Source: Corinectria fuckeliana (taxonomy: Eukaryota > Ascomycota > Sordariomycetes > Hypocreales > Nectriaceae). Taken from it: DNA of 64,000 nt. A model generated the notes under the pieces. It saw nothing but the letters and a program-made list of their open reading frames with translations, did no database searches and had not been told where the DNA came from. Both the position numbers and the translations under genes were made by a program. Positions within the stretch are counted from its first letter, which is position 1, and each line of letters opens with the position of its first letter. The stretch is taken from assembly GCA_019137255.1 (NCBI GenBank), contig WPDH01000187.1, positions 248,001 to 312,000 on the forward strand. The letters run 5' to 3'. Below are positions 11,501-24,512 of this stretch, in pieces.

Positions 11501-14500
11501 CCTTCGATCTGCCTCGTCAACTAAGATCTAGGGGGCCGCTGCGCTGGACCATCGCAGACCAGGCCGCTGCTTCCTGCCGCGTGATGCAGGCTTTGGTTGA
11601 ATCACGGCTGCATCCCGAAGACTTCTTGTACCTGACATCATGAGCTCCGTACCTGGTGCTGTATGTAAGAGCGAGTGGGTGTTGACACCCACTCGACGGG
11701 CAGCCCTGCATCAGCTCACCTTTCTGGCCTGAGCTGCCTAGCTAGGACTCTGGTGTCTCTCTCGTTCCAGTTGCCTCTTGTCGCCAGACGCACATCGTAC
11801 TGTATTCGTACCGATGCAGCTGGGACCTCGTCTGCCCTACCGGCGATTGGTGTTACGATCCACGGCTTTCCAAACCGGCACGCATGGCTGCACTGTACAT
11901 GTCTAGTACATAGGTACACCACTGTAGGTACGATTTGCGAGAGGAAGCCCACTCACACACGCCTCGTTGCGGGCCAGCTTCCTATCAATCGGGGAGCAAT
12001 TGCAGCGATAGCTCAACAGGGCATCACGAGGGCCGGCCTCTCGCCATCTTTGCCCTGCAGCAGTTCCAAGCTCGACCATGCTGCCCCGGCCACTGACCGC
12101 CCCTGCGATCCGCAGCCTCCTCCTTCTCATCCCCCTCCCCCCGCCGGCGACTCCCATCGATGGTGCTCGTTGCCGTGGCCGTGGCCTATCGGTCGTGGAC
12201 AACAACAATAACAACAATCCAATGCAGGCGGGGACGCGAGACGGATGTGAGAATCCGCGGTGGTAGCACGTAACTTGGAGGGTTCCACCGAGTGTACTTC
12301 GCAGAGGCCCGCGCTTCTTGGGGTTGTCGGTCAACCCTCAGCACCCATCCCCCACGAGACCGCCCGCGTGGGATATTTGGGGAGCGGCCAGGGCCAACTA
12401 ATCGCCGATGGGAAGCTTGGCCGTTTGTCCATGTCTCAGCAGGCGGGAGTGGAACGAAGTGACAGTGAGAGTGTGATAGCGAACGAGCGCGTGTCGTCCC
12501 AAGAAAGCGGCCATGCCCCTTCCGTGCTGTGCTGTTGTGGTCGCAGGCACTCGTCCCTCATCCGACGGCCCTGCAGGTCCTAGGTCTAGCACCTCGCCGA
12601 ATTCGCTCACGGGCTGCCGTCAACTGAAGACTCGAATGAATGCCTTCATCGCGATGGGATGGGGGGGAGGGGCAGCTATGCATGACACCATCTATCTCGC
12701 CCAGTCCCCGTCCTTCACAGCTGCATCGGCGGTCACACAGGCGCGTGTGTCTCTGCCCTGGCTGGATGCCGGCTGCCCTTCCACGGTCCACGGGCAAAAG
12801 GGAGGGTGGCAGATCTACGTGAAACTCCTGGTAACCTATCACTGTCACCGACAAGGCAGAGAGAGAGGTTGCTGACGAAAGGATGGGATGGATGCTCTCC
12901 GGGCTCCCGCGGCGGCGTAGACTTGAGTGTCAGATGTCAGACGTCAGATGCCCCTCCTCCAAAGATGACTTGCAAGAGCCCGCCGGCTGTCTCTGCCTCG
13001 GACATTCACATCCACGCTGACCAAAAAGAGAAACACCAGGGTGCAGCTGGGTGAGCCGTTGGGCTGAATGAGACAAGACTATCGTCAATAGCGGCGTGGG
13101 CGGGCTCTTCAACGGATCCTGGCCATTGGGCAACGGCTGGTAGCGTCTCCGTCCGGGACGCGGCGGGTCTAGCGGCGGCTTCTATTCGACAACGCCCTCC
13201 CCGCGGCCGGCCCGCGAAGTGAAATGGACGGCTGTCGTCGAATCAGCATCTTCTCGACTCCAAAGCCGTATCTGCGAATCAGGACCAGGCAAGGCAAGGC
13301 ACCAGAGACAAGGCGTCGTTTCCGCGAGGCCCGTAGGTCCTTCTTCAAGCCAAGCCGCTCCTCTCAGGTGGGCCTTGGTCGGGTTCAACTCAGACATGGC
13401 GGACGGAACGGGGAGGATTCCGGGGAAAGCCAGCCCTCAAAGAGACGCAGCACAGATACAGCCCAAAAGAGAGATGCCCGGATGGAGAAACAAGAGCCGA
13501 CGCCAGCAGGAAAACCTCGACGCCGAGCCCCCAGGTCAGCCAGGTGGCTCCCTCCCTTTCCTGTCTTCACACTTCTCCCAATCTAGGTAGCTTGCGGCCT
13601 AGGACAGTACTTAAATGCCCCACGACGAGCCCAGCGCCGCGATGGGAATAGCATTCATTATTAGAGCGCAAGATCCAGCAAGCATTCATCATCCGCCAAG
13701 TCCTCTTTTCCTTTGCGCGTGCCCGTTCTCGCTGGCTCAAGCGCGCCGCCGCTGCCGGGCCCGGGCTGTGATCTGATCGGAGCGTGGCTTGAGGATCACA
13801 GGCCTCCGTCTGGGTTCATCCCGGCTCCAACCAGTCCTCCACAGCCCAAAGCGTGGAATTTAGGCCCTTGAGGTTTGCTTGAGTGATCGTAACGCTGTGC
13901 GGTACCTGTGCGGACCGGCAGTCAGTCGGTGTCGGCGCCCAACACGAAGCCTCGGGGTTTGACTAACACGAAATGATGGCTTTCCGATCCCGGGAAATTC
14001 TAGAATGCTTCGTCCGGAGAGGGGAAAGAAATGAGGAACACGATGCCGGACGGAGGGCCGGGCAGTGCCGATCAGAGGATCTCGAAGCCTTTTTTTAATC
14101 TTCCCCTTCCACAGCGACGGTTGAGCCGCTGTGTCGCGCCAGCTTCATATGACATACAGGACAGCCCACCATCATACGGTTGCGTGGGAACCGGTCGTGA
14201 CCGTTTCCTGCCCGCAGGATGGTGGATGGGACACCGAAGCCTCCCACCCCTCCATGCCCCCCTCATTCCCCTTGTTAGGGCTTCCTTCGGTCGATCGTTA
14301 GGTGCAGTGGGCGGTGGGAGGGCGCGGCACCACGTGGGCCCTCGTTGCGAGAGGTTTGTTTCTTGTGCCTTCGAGGTGGTGACTGTGATACAGTAGTGTG
14401 AGGGCATTCCTGTTTTCAGGTGTTGCAATTCTTCCCACGTGCCCTGTAGTATGTCGATCAACGAGACATGTGAGCGGCGAGGGGATGGTGAGTGGAGGTG

Positions 14501-16361
14501 ATGGTCTAGACGAGCTGTGCAGGCAGTCGAGGAACATGGGATGACCTCGTCGAAGCTTCGCGGAGCTCTGATAGCTTCGCGGCTAATCCATGACGCCGCT
14601 GCTGGGGTTACACTTCTCTCGCCTAGGACGTTAACCAAGCTTACTACTTATGTACTATGGTACTTGCTTTGCCTAGGATCATCCCGCGATTAGCGATGAC
14701 ATGACGTTACTCGATTGGACCCTTTTAGTCTTACATATGTTTGTACTTTGTAAGCTACTTATGCTATGTACGTACGAAGTACAGCTCCGACTACGAGCAT
14801 GCTTCAGAGAAGCATCGCAACAGATACCTATTCCCGCGTCAACCCGCGCCTCTCAGAGCAGAGTCCATCCCCCTCCCATCTCTTCCTCTGCGCCCGGCCT
14901 ATGTAGTCTCATCCCCCCGGTCGTTCAAATGCCTCAGATTATGCACTTTGGCCGATGCAGCTTCGACCAACCCCGGCGCTATCGACCTCTCCTGGCACTA
15001 AAGCCCATCGTTGTCCAGCACTTTACCCCTCCAAGTGCGACCGGCTTTCTCTTCACTGCGGCAACCCCCGTGGAGCTACGAGCTACCTAAGGTTGAGTCT
15101 GGTCCTGCGGGAACCTGGGCATCGCGCCCTGCCCTGTTCTGTTCCTGCACTGTTCCTGTTTTCTTGGCTTGTTTTCTGTTGTTGCGCCTGTTTTGGGTGC
15201 CGGGCTGCCAAACGCGGGACTGATCTGGGCGTTTTGTGCATCTCGACCTGTCCTTGCGGTGGCACGAAGAACAAGATCCATGCTGTTTGCCTGCCCATCC
15301 ATTTGGAGCAATTAATCTCACGCCTTCGTAGGGACTTGCCAGCACCGATCCAGCCCCAGAAGTCCAACGATGCTTATCGTAGGGTTGTACTGATCCTAAA
15401 CATAGCAATTGCCTGCTCAGCCCCCCCGCCGGCCTCGTCGTCGGGATCCTCTGTGGCGGTGAGCTTCTTCTCCCCCACAACAGGGGGAAATGGTCAGCCA
15501 AGACTGCCCCTCGCCCCGCAGATCTGCTGAGGGGGAGCCATTCGCCGTGTTTCGGCCTTGGAGGGGGAGGGAGCGCAATTGGTGCTTGGGCTGATCATCT
15601 GTCAGCCCTCCAGGGTAACGTCCAGGGACGGGGGCTGTTCTCGTTCCCAATTGAAATGAGGGCAACTAAAGTGGTGGCTCGGACCCCAGAGCCGTGGTGG
15701 TGAGCTGGGTCGGAATGGACAGTCAGCTGCGGCATCTTGTCACTCACACAGAGCTGAGATGGCTCAATAGCTTAGCAGGACGCTACTATGCCATCTGACT
15801 ATCTTGGCAAATCATGAACATGGAAGCAGTCCTACGTAGACTTGCTAGACGCATAATTGTCCAAGATGAAATGACGATAACGATCGCAGGGTAGGAAAAC
15901 TGGCCTATCTAGTTCACTCTTCTTACATTGAGGCCATACCAAACCCCGCCGTCCGCTAATAAGAAGCCTGCTAACGTGTCACTCCTCTAGGGGACACAAC
16001 GAACTCTGACGTGGATAGCTACATTCCCAGCTTTCAGATGGCAAAATGATTAGTAGCCTGCCTTTAGGAGTGGTATTTGGTATACGTACGGGTTGGGATG
16101 TTCGTCATTCAAGTCGCTGGCAACGTCATCTCAAATCTCCAATGGAGCGCAGTACGGCATGGCACACAAATACATGTTCCCGATTCCAATTGAACTAACC
16201 GATGGATTTCCAATGATCGCAATTGAGGTCCTCTCGAAGACTGCCATGCGGTTGCGTTGGGCATCAACCCGTCTACACTTGCAGAGTGGACAGACACCCT
16301 TTACCTTATACCAATCAGCCGGCCACCTCATGACCACATCGACACGACCACACACGGACCG
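8531..16361. other. 7.8 kb gene-poor GC-rich block
   Basis: I cannot support any protein gene here. Long open frames occur (minus 9533-10270, plus 10841-11524, plus 14955-15530), but they overlap open frames on the opposite strand, have biased low-complexity composition, lack intron-consistent extensions and match no family. Notable local features are a (GGC)8-like run at 8871-8895, an 11-base G run near 9597-9608, and repeated TACCTAGGTA-type words near 8540, 9520 and 11910. The 300-500 bp before 16361 are the 3' flank of the phosphoesterase. Confidence 0.45.
8871..8895 (+). repeat. GGC trinucleotide microsatellite
   Basis: About eight perfect GGC units in a non-coding context, directly followed by GATGATGA. 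Confidence 0.9.
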
Positions 16362-17648
16362 TCACTCCTGCCAAACCGGCAGATCTAGATCGACCACAAT
16401 CGCCTTGTTGAACTGCTTGCCCCCCACATGCGGATAGTTGTTCCTCGTGATGGCCGCGTTCACCACACACGTCTCCCGCCGGCCCATCCGTCCCCAGAGG
16501 GCGGCCTGGTCGCTTCTCGACGAGGTGGCATCTCCTCCGAGCCCGACGGTGCTACGGCAAATTTGGGCACCAACATTGCTGGAGCCGAAGGTGAATGGCG
16601 GGGTTTCCGTCGAGTTGATGGCATTGGGGCTCACCATTGCACCAGTGCCTTCCAGGCATGATGATCTTTCAGGGCCGGGGTGAGAGCCATCGTTAGCAAG
16701 CGAGGGAGCTTTCCTCCCAGTAAGATCGACCAGGCTAATCTTGTTGTTTCCTTGGCCTGGATCTTGCCAGCGGAGTACGCCTTCTTCTTTGTACGAGATG
16801 TTCCGGGAACTCAAGTCCCACGTCACCCGCTCGGCGCCTCTGCCGGGATGAATGTGCCCGCAGACTGCGAGCTGTGGCCGCACACGCCATAGCGCTCGTC
16901 TCAAAGCCTCACAGCCGGCAGCTCGACGGTCCTCTGTCTCATCGCAGTGTGTTCTCGACGGCGTGTGAGTGACGACGATGTCCGTCTTGAGGGGAATCCG
17001 CTCCCAAAGAGATGTCAGGTCTACATGGTTGCTGTGGTTCTGAGGGGCGTCGTAGTTGAATGCCCAGAGCCCTTGACGCGGAGAGTAAGGAGAGCCAAAG
17101 ACGGTGAACTGCGTGCGTGGGCCTGATGGGGAAGTCAGACGGATAGTAGCTGCCTCGTGGTCCAGGTAGGTGATCGATGGCGGCGTTGTGAGCTGTGAAA
17201 TACACTCCTCAGGAGTTTGTGGTGCCTTGTTGTGGAAATAGAGGCCATGTTCTGCGTAGAAGCTTTTGTCTAACGTGATGTCATGATTTCCTATATTTGT
17301 ATCCGCGTAAGCGACTTGAGACTAACTCTGAACAGGAAGCGAACCGGGCGACTTTACCAGCGATGACAATCTTGGCCTCAAAGTCTGCTTGTTCTAACCA
17401 TTTCACAGCTTTGGAGAGCTAGACAACATGAGCGCGTGATGCTGGACGAAGAGTTGGCTCAACCAAGCGTATTGAGTGGCTGCAATGACGGTAGAAGAAA
17501 GAGGAATTCGTACCTCGGAATAGCTCCCTTGATTCGTGAGGTCACCGGCATGGACGAGAACATCTCCCTTCGGCAGCTTCACAGTGCAGTTGTGAGTGTC
17601 TGAGATACAGACGATTCTCGTTCTCCTGCGCATGGGGGCTGTCGCCAT
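16362..17648 (-). CDS. Calcineurin-like metallophosphoesterase
   Basis: Three exons: 17648-17514, 17418-17358 and 17290-16362, giving 374 aa. Both introns have GT..AG ends and restore the motif AGNHD across the second junction. The metal-binding signatures of the superfamily are in order: D-x-H in CISDTHN (residues 17-19), GD in HAGDLTNQG (about 35-36), GNHD, a histidine in VVTHTPSRTHCD and GHIHPGRG near the core's end. These coordinate a dinuclear metal centre for hydrolysing phosphomono- or diesters. The architecture matches the fungal 'Ser/Thr phosphatase-like, rhamnogalacturonase-associated' hypothetical group, with no signal peptide, so it is probably intracellular. The C-terminal ~110 residues have no recognised domain. 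The natural substrate cannot be read from sequence. Confidence 0.9.
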
Positions 17649-20159
17649 TGTGTTCAGCTGATGTTGGCAGTCTTAGCCACGTCCTGGGGACCTAGATGAT
17701 TTGAACACTGGAACAACGTGAGAGCCGCGTGTCTTCTGTGAAACTAGCGAGCAGTCGAGGCCGTGGAGACGGTGGGGGATGACTCAGACATGTGCGGTCT
17801 ACGGATCCGTGTGATCGCCCGAGACGAATGATTCATTCCAACTGCTCATGCTGGTGGCTGAAGGCTTGCTCTGGGGAGTTGCTGGCTCTTTGACTCTCTG
17901 ATCAGGTAGTCATGGGGGTCACTCTCGTTTGTTGCGAAATTGGTGGTGCAGGACGAGGAAGCCTGGAGCAGACGGCACCTTGGGAAGGATGAACCTGGAT
18001 ATTCAGACAAGGGAACAAAAAAGCGTGGGAAAAAAAAAGCGTACGTAGTGAATGAATTTGTGGTATGAGCGTGAATGTCACGATGGTGCTATAAAAGGAT
18101 GTTGCCCTGTAGAGTGCTCAGCGACGACAGGTGGAAGCGACGAGGCAGCTAGCTACCTCGTGAGCAATCAGAGTAGCCCCGGTGGAGCGATAGAAGACGG
18201 CCTTGAAAATACAGCCAGAGCCAGTTGCTGATTGTTCAGTGACCTGATGAACTGAACAATGCAAACAAAAGGCCTTGTTTTAGGAAGGATGATGAAGGGA
18301 TGTGACGGGACGGCCGTAACCGAGATGCTGGAGAAGTAAGTGCCATGACAGATTGTGGGGCGTTTCACAGGCCCAGGACAAGTACATTGTAGTACAGTGC
18401 AAGGACAGTGTGTATCACGACGAGCTGGAGCTGGAGCTTCCCGCCTGCAGCACTGAAGCTAGGTTGAAACTTTTGTTCGCGACCAAACAAGCCTCTGTTA
18501 GTCTTGGTCGGCTAGTCTGGGTCAGTTTGCGACGGGAAGCAAGGCAGGCTGAGATGGGATTTCTTCCACCCTTCAACGGCCAGGCCGGATTCCTCCCGTC
18601 TCTTTTGTCACCCGTCTTTTGTCTGGGAGAATGAGGCTGGGGGGGACGTGCACAAAGGAGTGGTCCATTCACAGTGCAACGGGACAGAGACCGACGACCA
18701 GCTAATTTCGGCATCCCTAGCTTAGGCCGGCCGGTCCGCCCATGTCGAGATTGTCATTAAATTATAGATAGGTAGCCTGGGCCGCCCGCGTTCTTGTGAC
18801 TTGGCCGCATGAAGGACGAGGAGATGAAGACGGTGGACGGTGGGCGGTATGCGGTGTGTGGTCAGCGGGAGGAGGAGAGAACAAGAAGTTATGGAGTACT
18901 ATCAATAATAATAAGATGGAGAGATGAAGAGCTGGCCCGATGGAGAGACGGAGACTCCGGAGAAAAGGTGAGGGAAGAGACAAGCAAGGAGAGCAGAGGA
19001 GATTAGGAGAGGAGAGGACCCCAGCAGGTTTCTCTTTGGCTGACACTTGGAACAAGGAAAAGCAACGATGATCTGCGAGACCTGGGCTGCTCTGCTTAAT
19101 GAAGCACTGGCCTTGTTGTCTTCCTTATGTTGTTCTTTTGCTTTTCCCGTGCCCCTTGGTCTCTCGGTGTCGGTCAGGGAACTTACGAAGTACGAATAAG
19201 TTCGCCCGGTCCACCCATTGGATTTGTGCATCTGCTATACCGTATAATAAACCCTGTTGTATGGCCTCCCACTGGCACATGTCACCGCAAGTCGGTGTTT
19301 GTTGTCCGCAGACTCCGGATCACTTCTTAGCCAGTTGCCAGAGGGTGCTGCAGTCCAATCACGGCCCGGGCTTCTTCCCACTGGCTCAGTGTCTGCAGCG
19401 TCAGACTGGGTTGTGCTGCGCGCCATCCCTTCGCGGCTTCATCCATGAAACGGCAAACGGGGCCTCTTGGAGCGGGCAGGACACGGCAGCGGACAAGTGA
19501 CAGCAGAGAGTGGACATCCACGGGGTTTATTGGGCCCTAGATAGATGCACCTCTTACTTGCAGCTGCTGTGCTTGCTGCCTACTGCACCATATGCTCTGT
19601 GAGGTGTGTGGTACTGTATGAATACTGGGCTGCAATCATCGCCACCTCATCTCACTTGAGTGATTGACGTCAAGGAGTTGAGTGTCTACTCACCAAACAC
19701 GGTACGCTACCGACTTTTGGACCTGACCAAAGGAATTACTTACTTATCTACCATGAAAAACCACGAGCTAGGAATAGACAGCTCAGGGAAGACCAACCTT
19801 GGTACCTAATTATGTATTCGTAGCTCCATCGTCTCCTCAAGCCACCTTGGACGGTCCCGTTCAAGTCCCCATCTGCCCTCATCGATGGACGCGATGCATC
19901 GAATGGAGGGACACCCCACCGCGGGCTGCGACCTTGGGGCCGGCGCCGCGGGTTGCATCACAGGCTCACACGCCCTAGACGACGGGGCGGAGACAGGGGA
20001 GCTTAGGTGAGCTCCCGTCGGGTGCAGGCCCAGCCCACTCAGCGCTCAGCAGCCTGTGCTTGGTGGGTTCGGCCTGCCAAGGCTACCTAACCTAAGGGTA
20101 CCTGCCAGCCCATGACAGCCCAGTACTTAGATGCTGCTAGTAGCGGCAGAGGTAAATAA
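17649..20159. other. Intergenic, no gene supported
   Basis: The left end is the upstream region of the phosphoesterase. A TATAAAA word at about 18090 on the plus strand has no convincing ORF after it. TACCTAA/TAGGTACC words recur at 19800 and 20090. No coding or RNA gene recognised. Confidence 0.4.
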
Positions 20160-20716
20160 GTACCGTGCTGTTTTTCGCTGCACAGTGCCAAAACTTTCTA
20201 CCTAACAAACCAACCAGTTGCCAGCCTCCCCAAACATCCCTTCTCCTTGGACGGACCTTCGAAAATCCCCATCTTCACTCACATCCATCTCGTGCCCACC
20301 TCTTGCATCCCGCCTCCCGATCCCGACGCGCTTCGCCTTTGGACGAATTGGCATCGCCAGCGACTTCGTCTGCTGTGCCGTCTCCGCCCGCGCTCGCTCC
20401 GTTTGCGCGCTGCGTCAACCTCTCGACAACGATCCATTCCTGGCTCTCTACCTCCGCGTCTGCCTTCGTTGAGCTCGTCGCGCCCCCTCCACGCCAGGAA
20501 CCGCCCGCGCGCTCATCTCTGCGTCTCTCGTTTCCTCGACCCACGACTTCACTTCTGTTGGCCGCCGGCCTTCGAATCCTCTTCATCGACATTCTTTCGA
20601 CCTTTTGATCATTACGTTCTCGACCGCTCTCGCCTCTCGTTTCCCGTCCGCCCGGCACCGTCGTCGGGCTCCTTGCTTTTCTTGTTCACCATTTAGGGGT
20701 TGCGGGCGCCATCGAG
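20160..20716 (+). promoter_or_regulatory. CT-rich core promoter/leader of the prenylated protein gene
   Basis: About 550 bp of C/T-rich sequence on the plus strand ends at the ATG of the next gene. This is a common form of fungal transcription start region and 5' leader. Overlapping ORFs in all three frames are Ser/Pro/Arg-rich by composition and are not called. Confidence 0.5.
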
Positions 20717-22398
20717 ATGGCCACAATGGCACCCGCCCCGACCACCGCAACAATAACTCCACCACGCAGCAGCCATGGAGTCCGTGATACTTGGGGATAT
20801 TCTGAGCCTCAGAAGGAGGTCAGTCTTGTTCCTCCGTACAGACGACAAGCACGCATTATGTGTTCCTCATAGGCCGGCCCACTAACGTTGCTTCTCTGTA
20901 GAGCTTGGACTACGACATGAACACGAATGCCGCGAATCATCACGAAGACACTCATAGAAACCCCCTAGCCGCCCAGAACGGCAACTCAACCAACCCGTCG
21001 TACCATTCTGGCATCGAGCTGGCCTCCCGCAAGCTGAACTCGACTGATAACCTAGGTGGAGGAAGGCCACGTCAATCGGCTGATGAGGGTGTCACGTCGC
21101 CCCACGGTGAGCTGAAGCCGAGCCCATCTTTTGACGACGGATCTTGGGGTCCCCATAACCACCACAAGAACGGGGACGACCTCAAAAGAGGTTCTGCCGC
21201 TGTTTCCGAAAAGAAACCTGACGAGGAGAACTCCAAATGGATCCACCGAGACAAACTGGCCAGGATAGAGAGCGAGGAACTCCAGGCCGCTGGAATCTTC
21301 ATACCCCGTACACGGGCTACCAGCAAGCAGCGGAGAGAACGAAGCCGCAGTGCCATGCGCCGAGGTACTGACGCTTCGGAACACAGCCATACCAACCGAT
21401 CCCGGAAGAACTCGACGACAATCGAATCACGGACGGCCGAGTCACGGGCCGAGGTCAACAGCTGGGATTTACGAACACCTGAGGAGATTGCAGAGGAGGA
21501 GGCCAACGCTTATTTCACCTCGATCCCGAGCAGTTTCAAGAGTGGCTCCCGAATTCCCGTCGCCAAGGTCAGCCCCGCTCCGCTTCTGGTCGATGGAGCG
21601 GCCGTCTCGCGGAAGGCCACCGACAGTCCCGAGGATGAGCTGTCCTTGACGAATCAAAAGACACGGTCCCGAAGTGCTAGCATGAGAGGATCTGACGCCG
21701 CATCGCTGACCGGTACCCTCCCTACGGCACGGCGGTCCACTACCGACGTGTCCCCGAAGAAGAGCGCCGTGGGTGCCCGCAAGACATCAGGACCGAGCAA
21801 AACGGGACCAACGGGACGACCGAAGACTCGATCAGGCTCTAACAAGGAAGCCAACGGGAGCATCTCGACCCGGCCCTCGACCAGGTCTGGGGAGCTGTCT
21901 CCAGGAAACAAGGCCCCCGAGGGCGACCCGCCATGGTTGATCAACGCCTACAAACCTGACCCTCGATTACCCCCCGACCAACAACTCCTGCCAACCGTGG
22001 CAAGACGTCTACAGCAGGAGAAGTGGGAGAAGGAGGGCAAGTTTGGCGACGTCTACGACAAAGATTTCCGCCCCCTCAACGACCATATTCCGCTAAGGCC
22101 ACTGGACCTGGAGAACAACGAGCTGGCAGAAGAGGAGGCCCAGCGACCGGAGGATGAATGGCCTTTAAGGATAGACCCGGTTAAGAGCCCTAGGCAAGGC
22201 TCCTCCTACTCTACCATGCCCAAGATTTCCGACAAACCGCAACACACCCCTCTCGGCAGCCCCAGAACGCCCGTTACACCCCACGAACCGCCGCAGATGG
22301 AAGAACCACCGAAGTCTGCCTCAAAGCCCACCCCAGAACGAGCACCCCCAGAGCCTGTCGAGGACAAAGGCGGCTGCGGCTGCTGTGTTGTCATGTAA
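20717..22398 (+). CDS. Conserved fungal Ser/Arg-rich protein with C-terminal CAAX box
   Basis: Two exons, 20717-20818 and 20902-22398, joined by an 83 bp GT..AG intron in phase 0; 532 aa. The start ATG sits in GAGATGGCC. The body is largely disordered and rich in Ser, Arg, Pro and Lys. Conserved-looking blocks are SKWIHRDKLARIESEELQAAG near residue 130 and PPWLINAYKPDPRLPPDQQ followed by VARRLQQEKWEKEGKFGDVY near residue 390. The last residues are GGCGCCVVM: the terminal C-V-V-M is a classical CAAX box and predicts farnesylation, and the Cys residues just before could be palmitoylated. That would anchor the protein on the plasma membrane or endomembranes, perhaps in polarity or signalling (inference). 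I do not recognise a named family. Confidence 0.85.
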
Positions 22399-23330
22399 AT
22401 CACCGAAACATGAAACCTAGCCACTTCGCACTCGGCAGCGACGCGAACTGGGTTTCCATCGGCCTTATTTTCACCTCCATACATACCCATCCCGATGTGT
22501 CCCGACGACACTTAACGACGTCACGATTTTCCTTTTCAACTTCATTGCATTAAGCCATTGTGTTAGTTGAACCACACCATACCAACAAGCCGCCTGTTTA
22601 GCGACGCAACTGCTGTTCCCTTTGTATTATCTTCGACAGCCACTTTTACCGAACCCTCGACTGGATACCTCCCAGCCACCATTTTTTCCCTCCCATGATG
22701 CGGTATCTACGAGACGGAGTCTAATAGCCCGCTAGGGTGATGGATTCGCCGTGGATGAGTGGACTGGTCTCCAGTCTCGCCGATAGGGTTCCCAATTGTA
22801 TGTATTTAATCACGGACTTTGGCGCTTTTTCTGCCTGTTACTTCTTGTTTTACACCCCGCGATATGTTCTTTCTTTTGCTTGCGAGGTGTGTTTTCTCTT
22901 GTCAAACTTTTAGCGAAATGGAGGGAGGGGGAGGATTAGAGTGAGTCAAAAGGGGTCGAATAGAAAACGGCAAGTCTGTGGACTTTGTCGCCGAGCAGGC
23001 TGTCCTCTCGATGCTTGGGCCGTTTCCGAGGCGAGCTGGGTAACGATACCGTCTGATCTGACGAAGGAAGTTTTTTGTTTGCAAGCGTGTTGGAGAGAAG
23101 GCGTAGATGAATAGGAAGACAATCAGACTATACGATGACCCGGCTTGCAAGTGAAGCGCATCAGTAGCCTGCACACCTGACGTCAATCTCTGGACAGAAT
23201 CTTCGATTGGGACGTAGCAAGGCGCTTCATCTTACTCGATGTCACGGCGCATCTCACCCCTCATATAAGCTCGCTTCATAACATGCATTCTTCGTGTCAT
23301 CAATTCATCTAGTGTACCCCCGCAAACACG
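22399..23330. other. Convergent 3' flanks
   Basis: Space between the ends of two convergent genes (prenylated protein and GST). It probably holds both 3' untranslated regions. No coding signal. Confidence 0.5.
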
Positions 23331-24419
23331 TTATTTCTTAGCATCGACCTTCATGCCCGCCTGAACCCAGGCCTTAGAGCTCGCGGCCTTGGCCTCGATC
23401 TCCGCCTCGCTCAGCTTGTTGTTGTCCAGGGCCGTATGGCGGCTCGGCACGTTGCGGCCCGCCTCGAAGCCCGGGCGCTGCAGGAGCTTGTACAGCCACT
23501 TCTCCAGGTGGGGGAAGTCGTCGAGGTCGACGCCGGACCACTCTGTTCCTCTCGTTAGAGACATGCCATGGAATGGGATGGTGCAGGGAAAGGAAGGGAA
23601 AACCGTACTGTGCGAGGCTACCCAGCCCCAGCAGGAAATGTCGGCGATGGTGACCCTGTCGCCGACGAGGAAGCCGTGCGGGGACTCGGCCAGGTGCGTG
23701 TCCATGGTGCGGTACAGCCGGCGCGTCTCGTTGACGTAGCGGTTGATGCCGTACTCGATCTTCTCCGGCGCGTATCCTGCCCGGGGAGGGAAATGTTAGA
23801 ACGTGAGAGCTTGTGAAGGGGGCGGGGGAGAAGTTCGGCAAGTTGCGAGAGACTCACGCTTGAAGTGGTTCGCCTGGCCCTGCATCGGGCCCAGGCCGCC
23901 CATCTGCCACATGAGCTGTTGCGCGCCGGCGGCGTTGTCAGTTTCGGGGCGCATTTCTTTTTCGCACAATTGTTTGCGTGGAGGGCCCAGCTTTGGGAAC
24001 TGGTTTCAGGAACTCACCCAGCTCGTCGTCTCCCAGTGCTCCCGGGACCCGCGCGGGTACGACACCTTGTGGTCCGGGTCGTAGCGGTCGACGAGGTACT
24101 CGAGGATGGCGCCGCTCTCGAAGACGCGCAGCGGCTTGCCGTCGGTGAAGGTGTCGGTGATGGCGGGGATGCGGCCGTTGGGGTTGATCTCGAGGAACCA
24201 GGGTTCCTTCTGCTCGTCGTCCATCATCTTGATGGCGTGCACCTACTCCCCCTCTCCCAATTTAAAATCAGCAAAACTCATGCTTGGCTAGGGACCGGCA
24301 GGAAAGGAACCCCGCACCTTGTAGTCCAGGCCGAGCTCCTCGAGCAGGATGGACGCCTTGATGCCGTTGGGCGTGTTCACGGTGTAGAGCGTGATGTCGG
24401 TCTTGGTCTTGGCTGCCAT
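23331..24419 (-). CDS. Glutathione S-transferase, Ure2p/nu-class type
   Basis: Five exons: 24419-24318, 24242-24018, 23915-23858, 23776-23609 and 23542-23331; four GT..AG introns; 254 aa. The N-terminal thioredoxin-like domain reads ITLYTVNTPNGIKASILLEE, with the TxNTPNG loop that binds glutathione in Ure2-like and YfcG-like GSTs, then EINPNGRIPAI with the cis-Pro and ESGAILEYL, which contacts the gamma-glutamyl group. The all-helical C-terminal domain contains LMWQMGGLGPMQGQ and LVGDRVTIADISCWGW, the N-capping box of GST_C. Expected activity: cytosolic glutathione conjugation or disulfide/peroxide reduction in detoxification. It lacks the Asn-rich prion domain of yeast Ure2p, so a nitrogen-regulator role is not implied. 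Confidence 0.93.
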
Positions 24420-24506
24420 GGTGGATAAGTGGTTTCGCAGCTGTGCGATACGGGATGTCATGTAGCGAGGTTGGTTGTTGGTTCGATGATTAGAAGGGAG
24501 AACACT

Positions 24507-24512
24507 TTATAA
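24507..24512 (-). promoter_or_regulatory. TATA-like box of the GST gene
   Basis: Minus strand TTATAA about 90 bp before the GST start; a CCAAT word lies ~40 bp further up. Position fits a core promoter; function is inferred. Confidence 0.45.

Noticed and set aside
10841..11524. 227-codon plus-strand ORF
   Set aside because: Arg/Ser/Gly-rich low-information product with competing open frames on both strands; no similarity recognised.
18087..18100. TATAAAA on the plus strand as a promoter
   Set aside because: No supported gene lies downstream within a reasonable distance.
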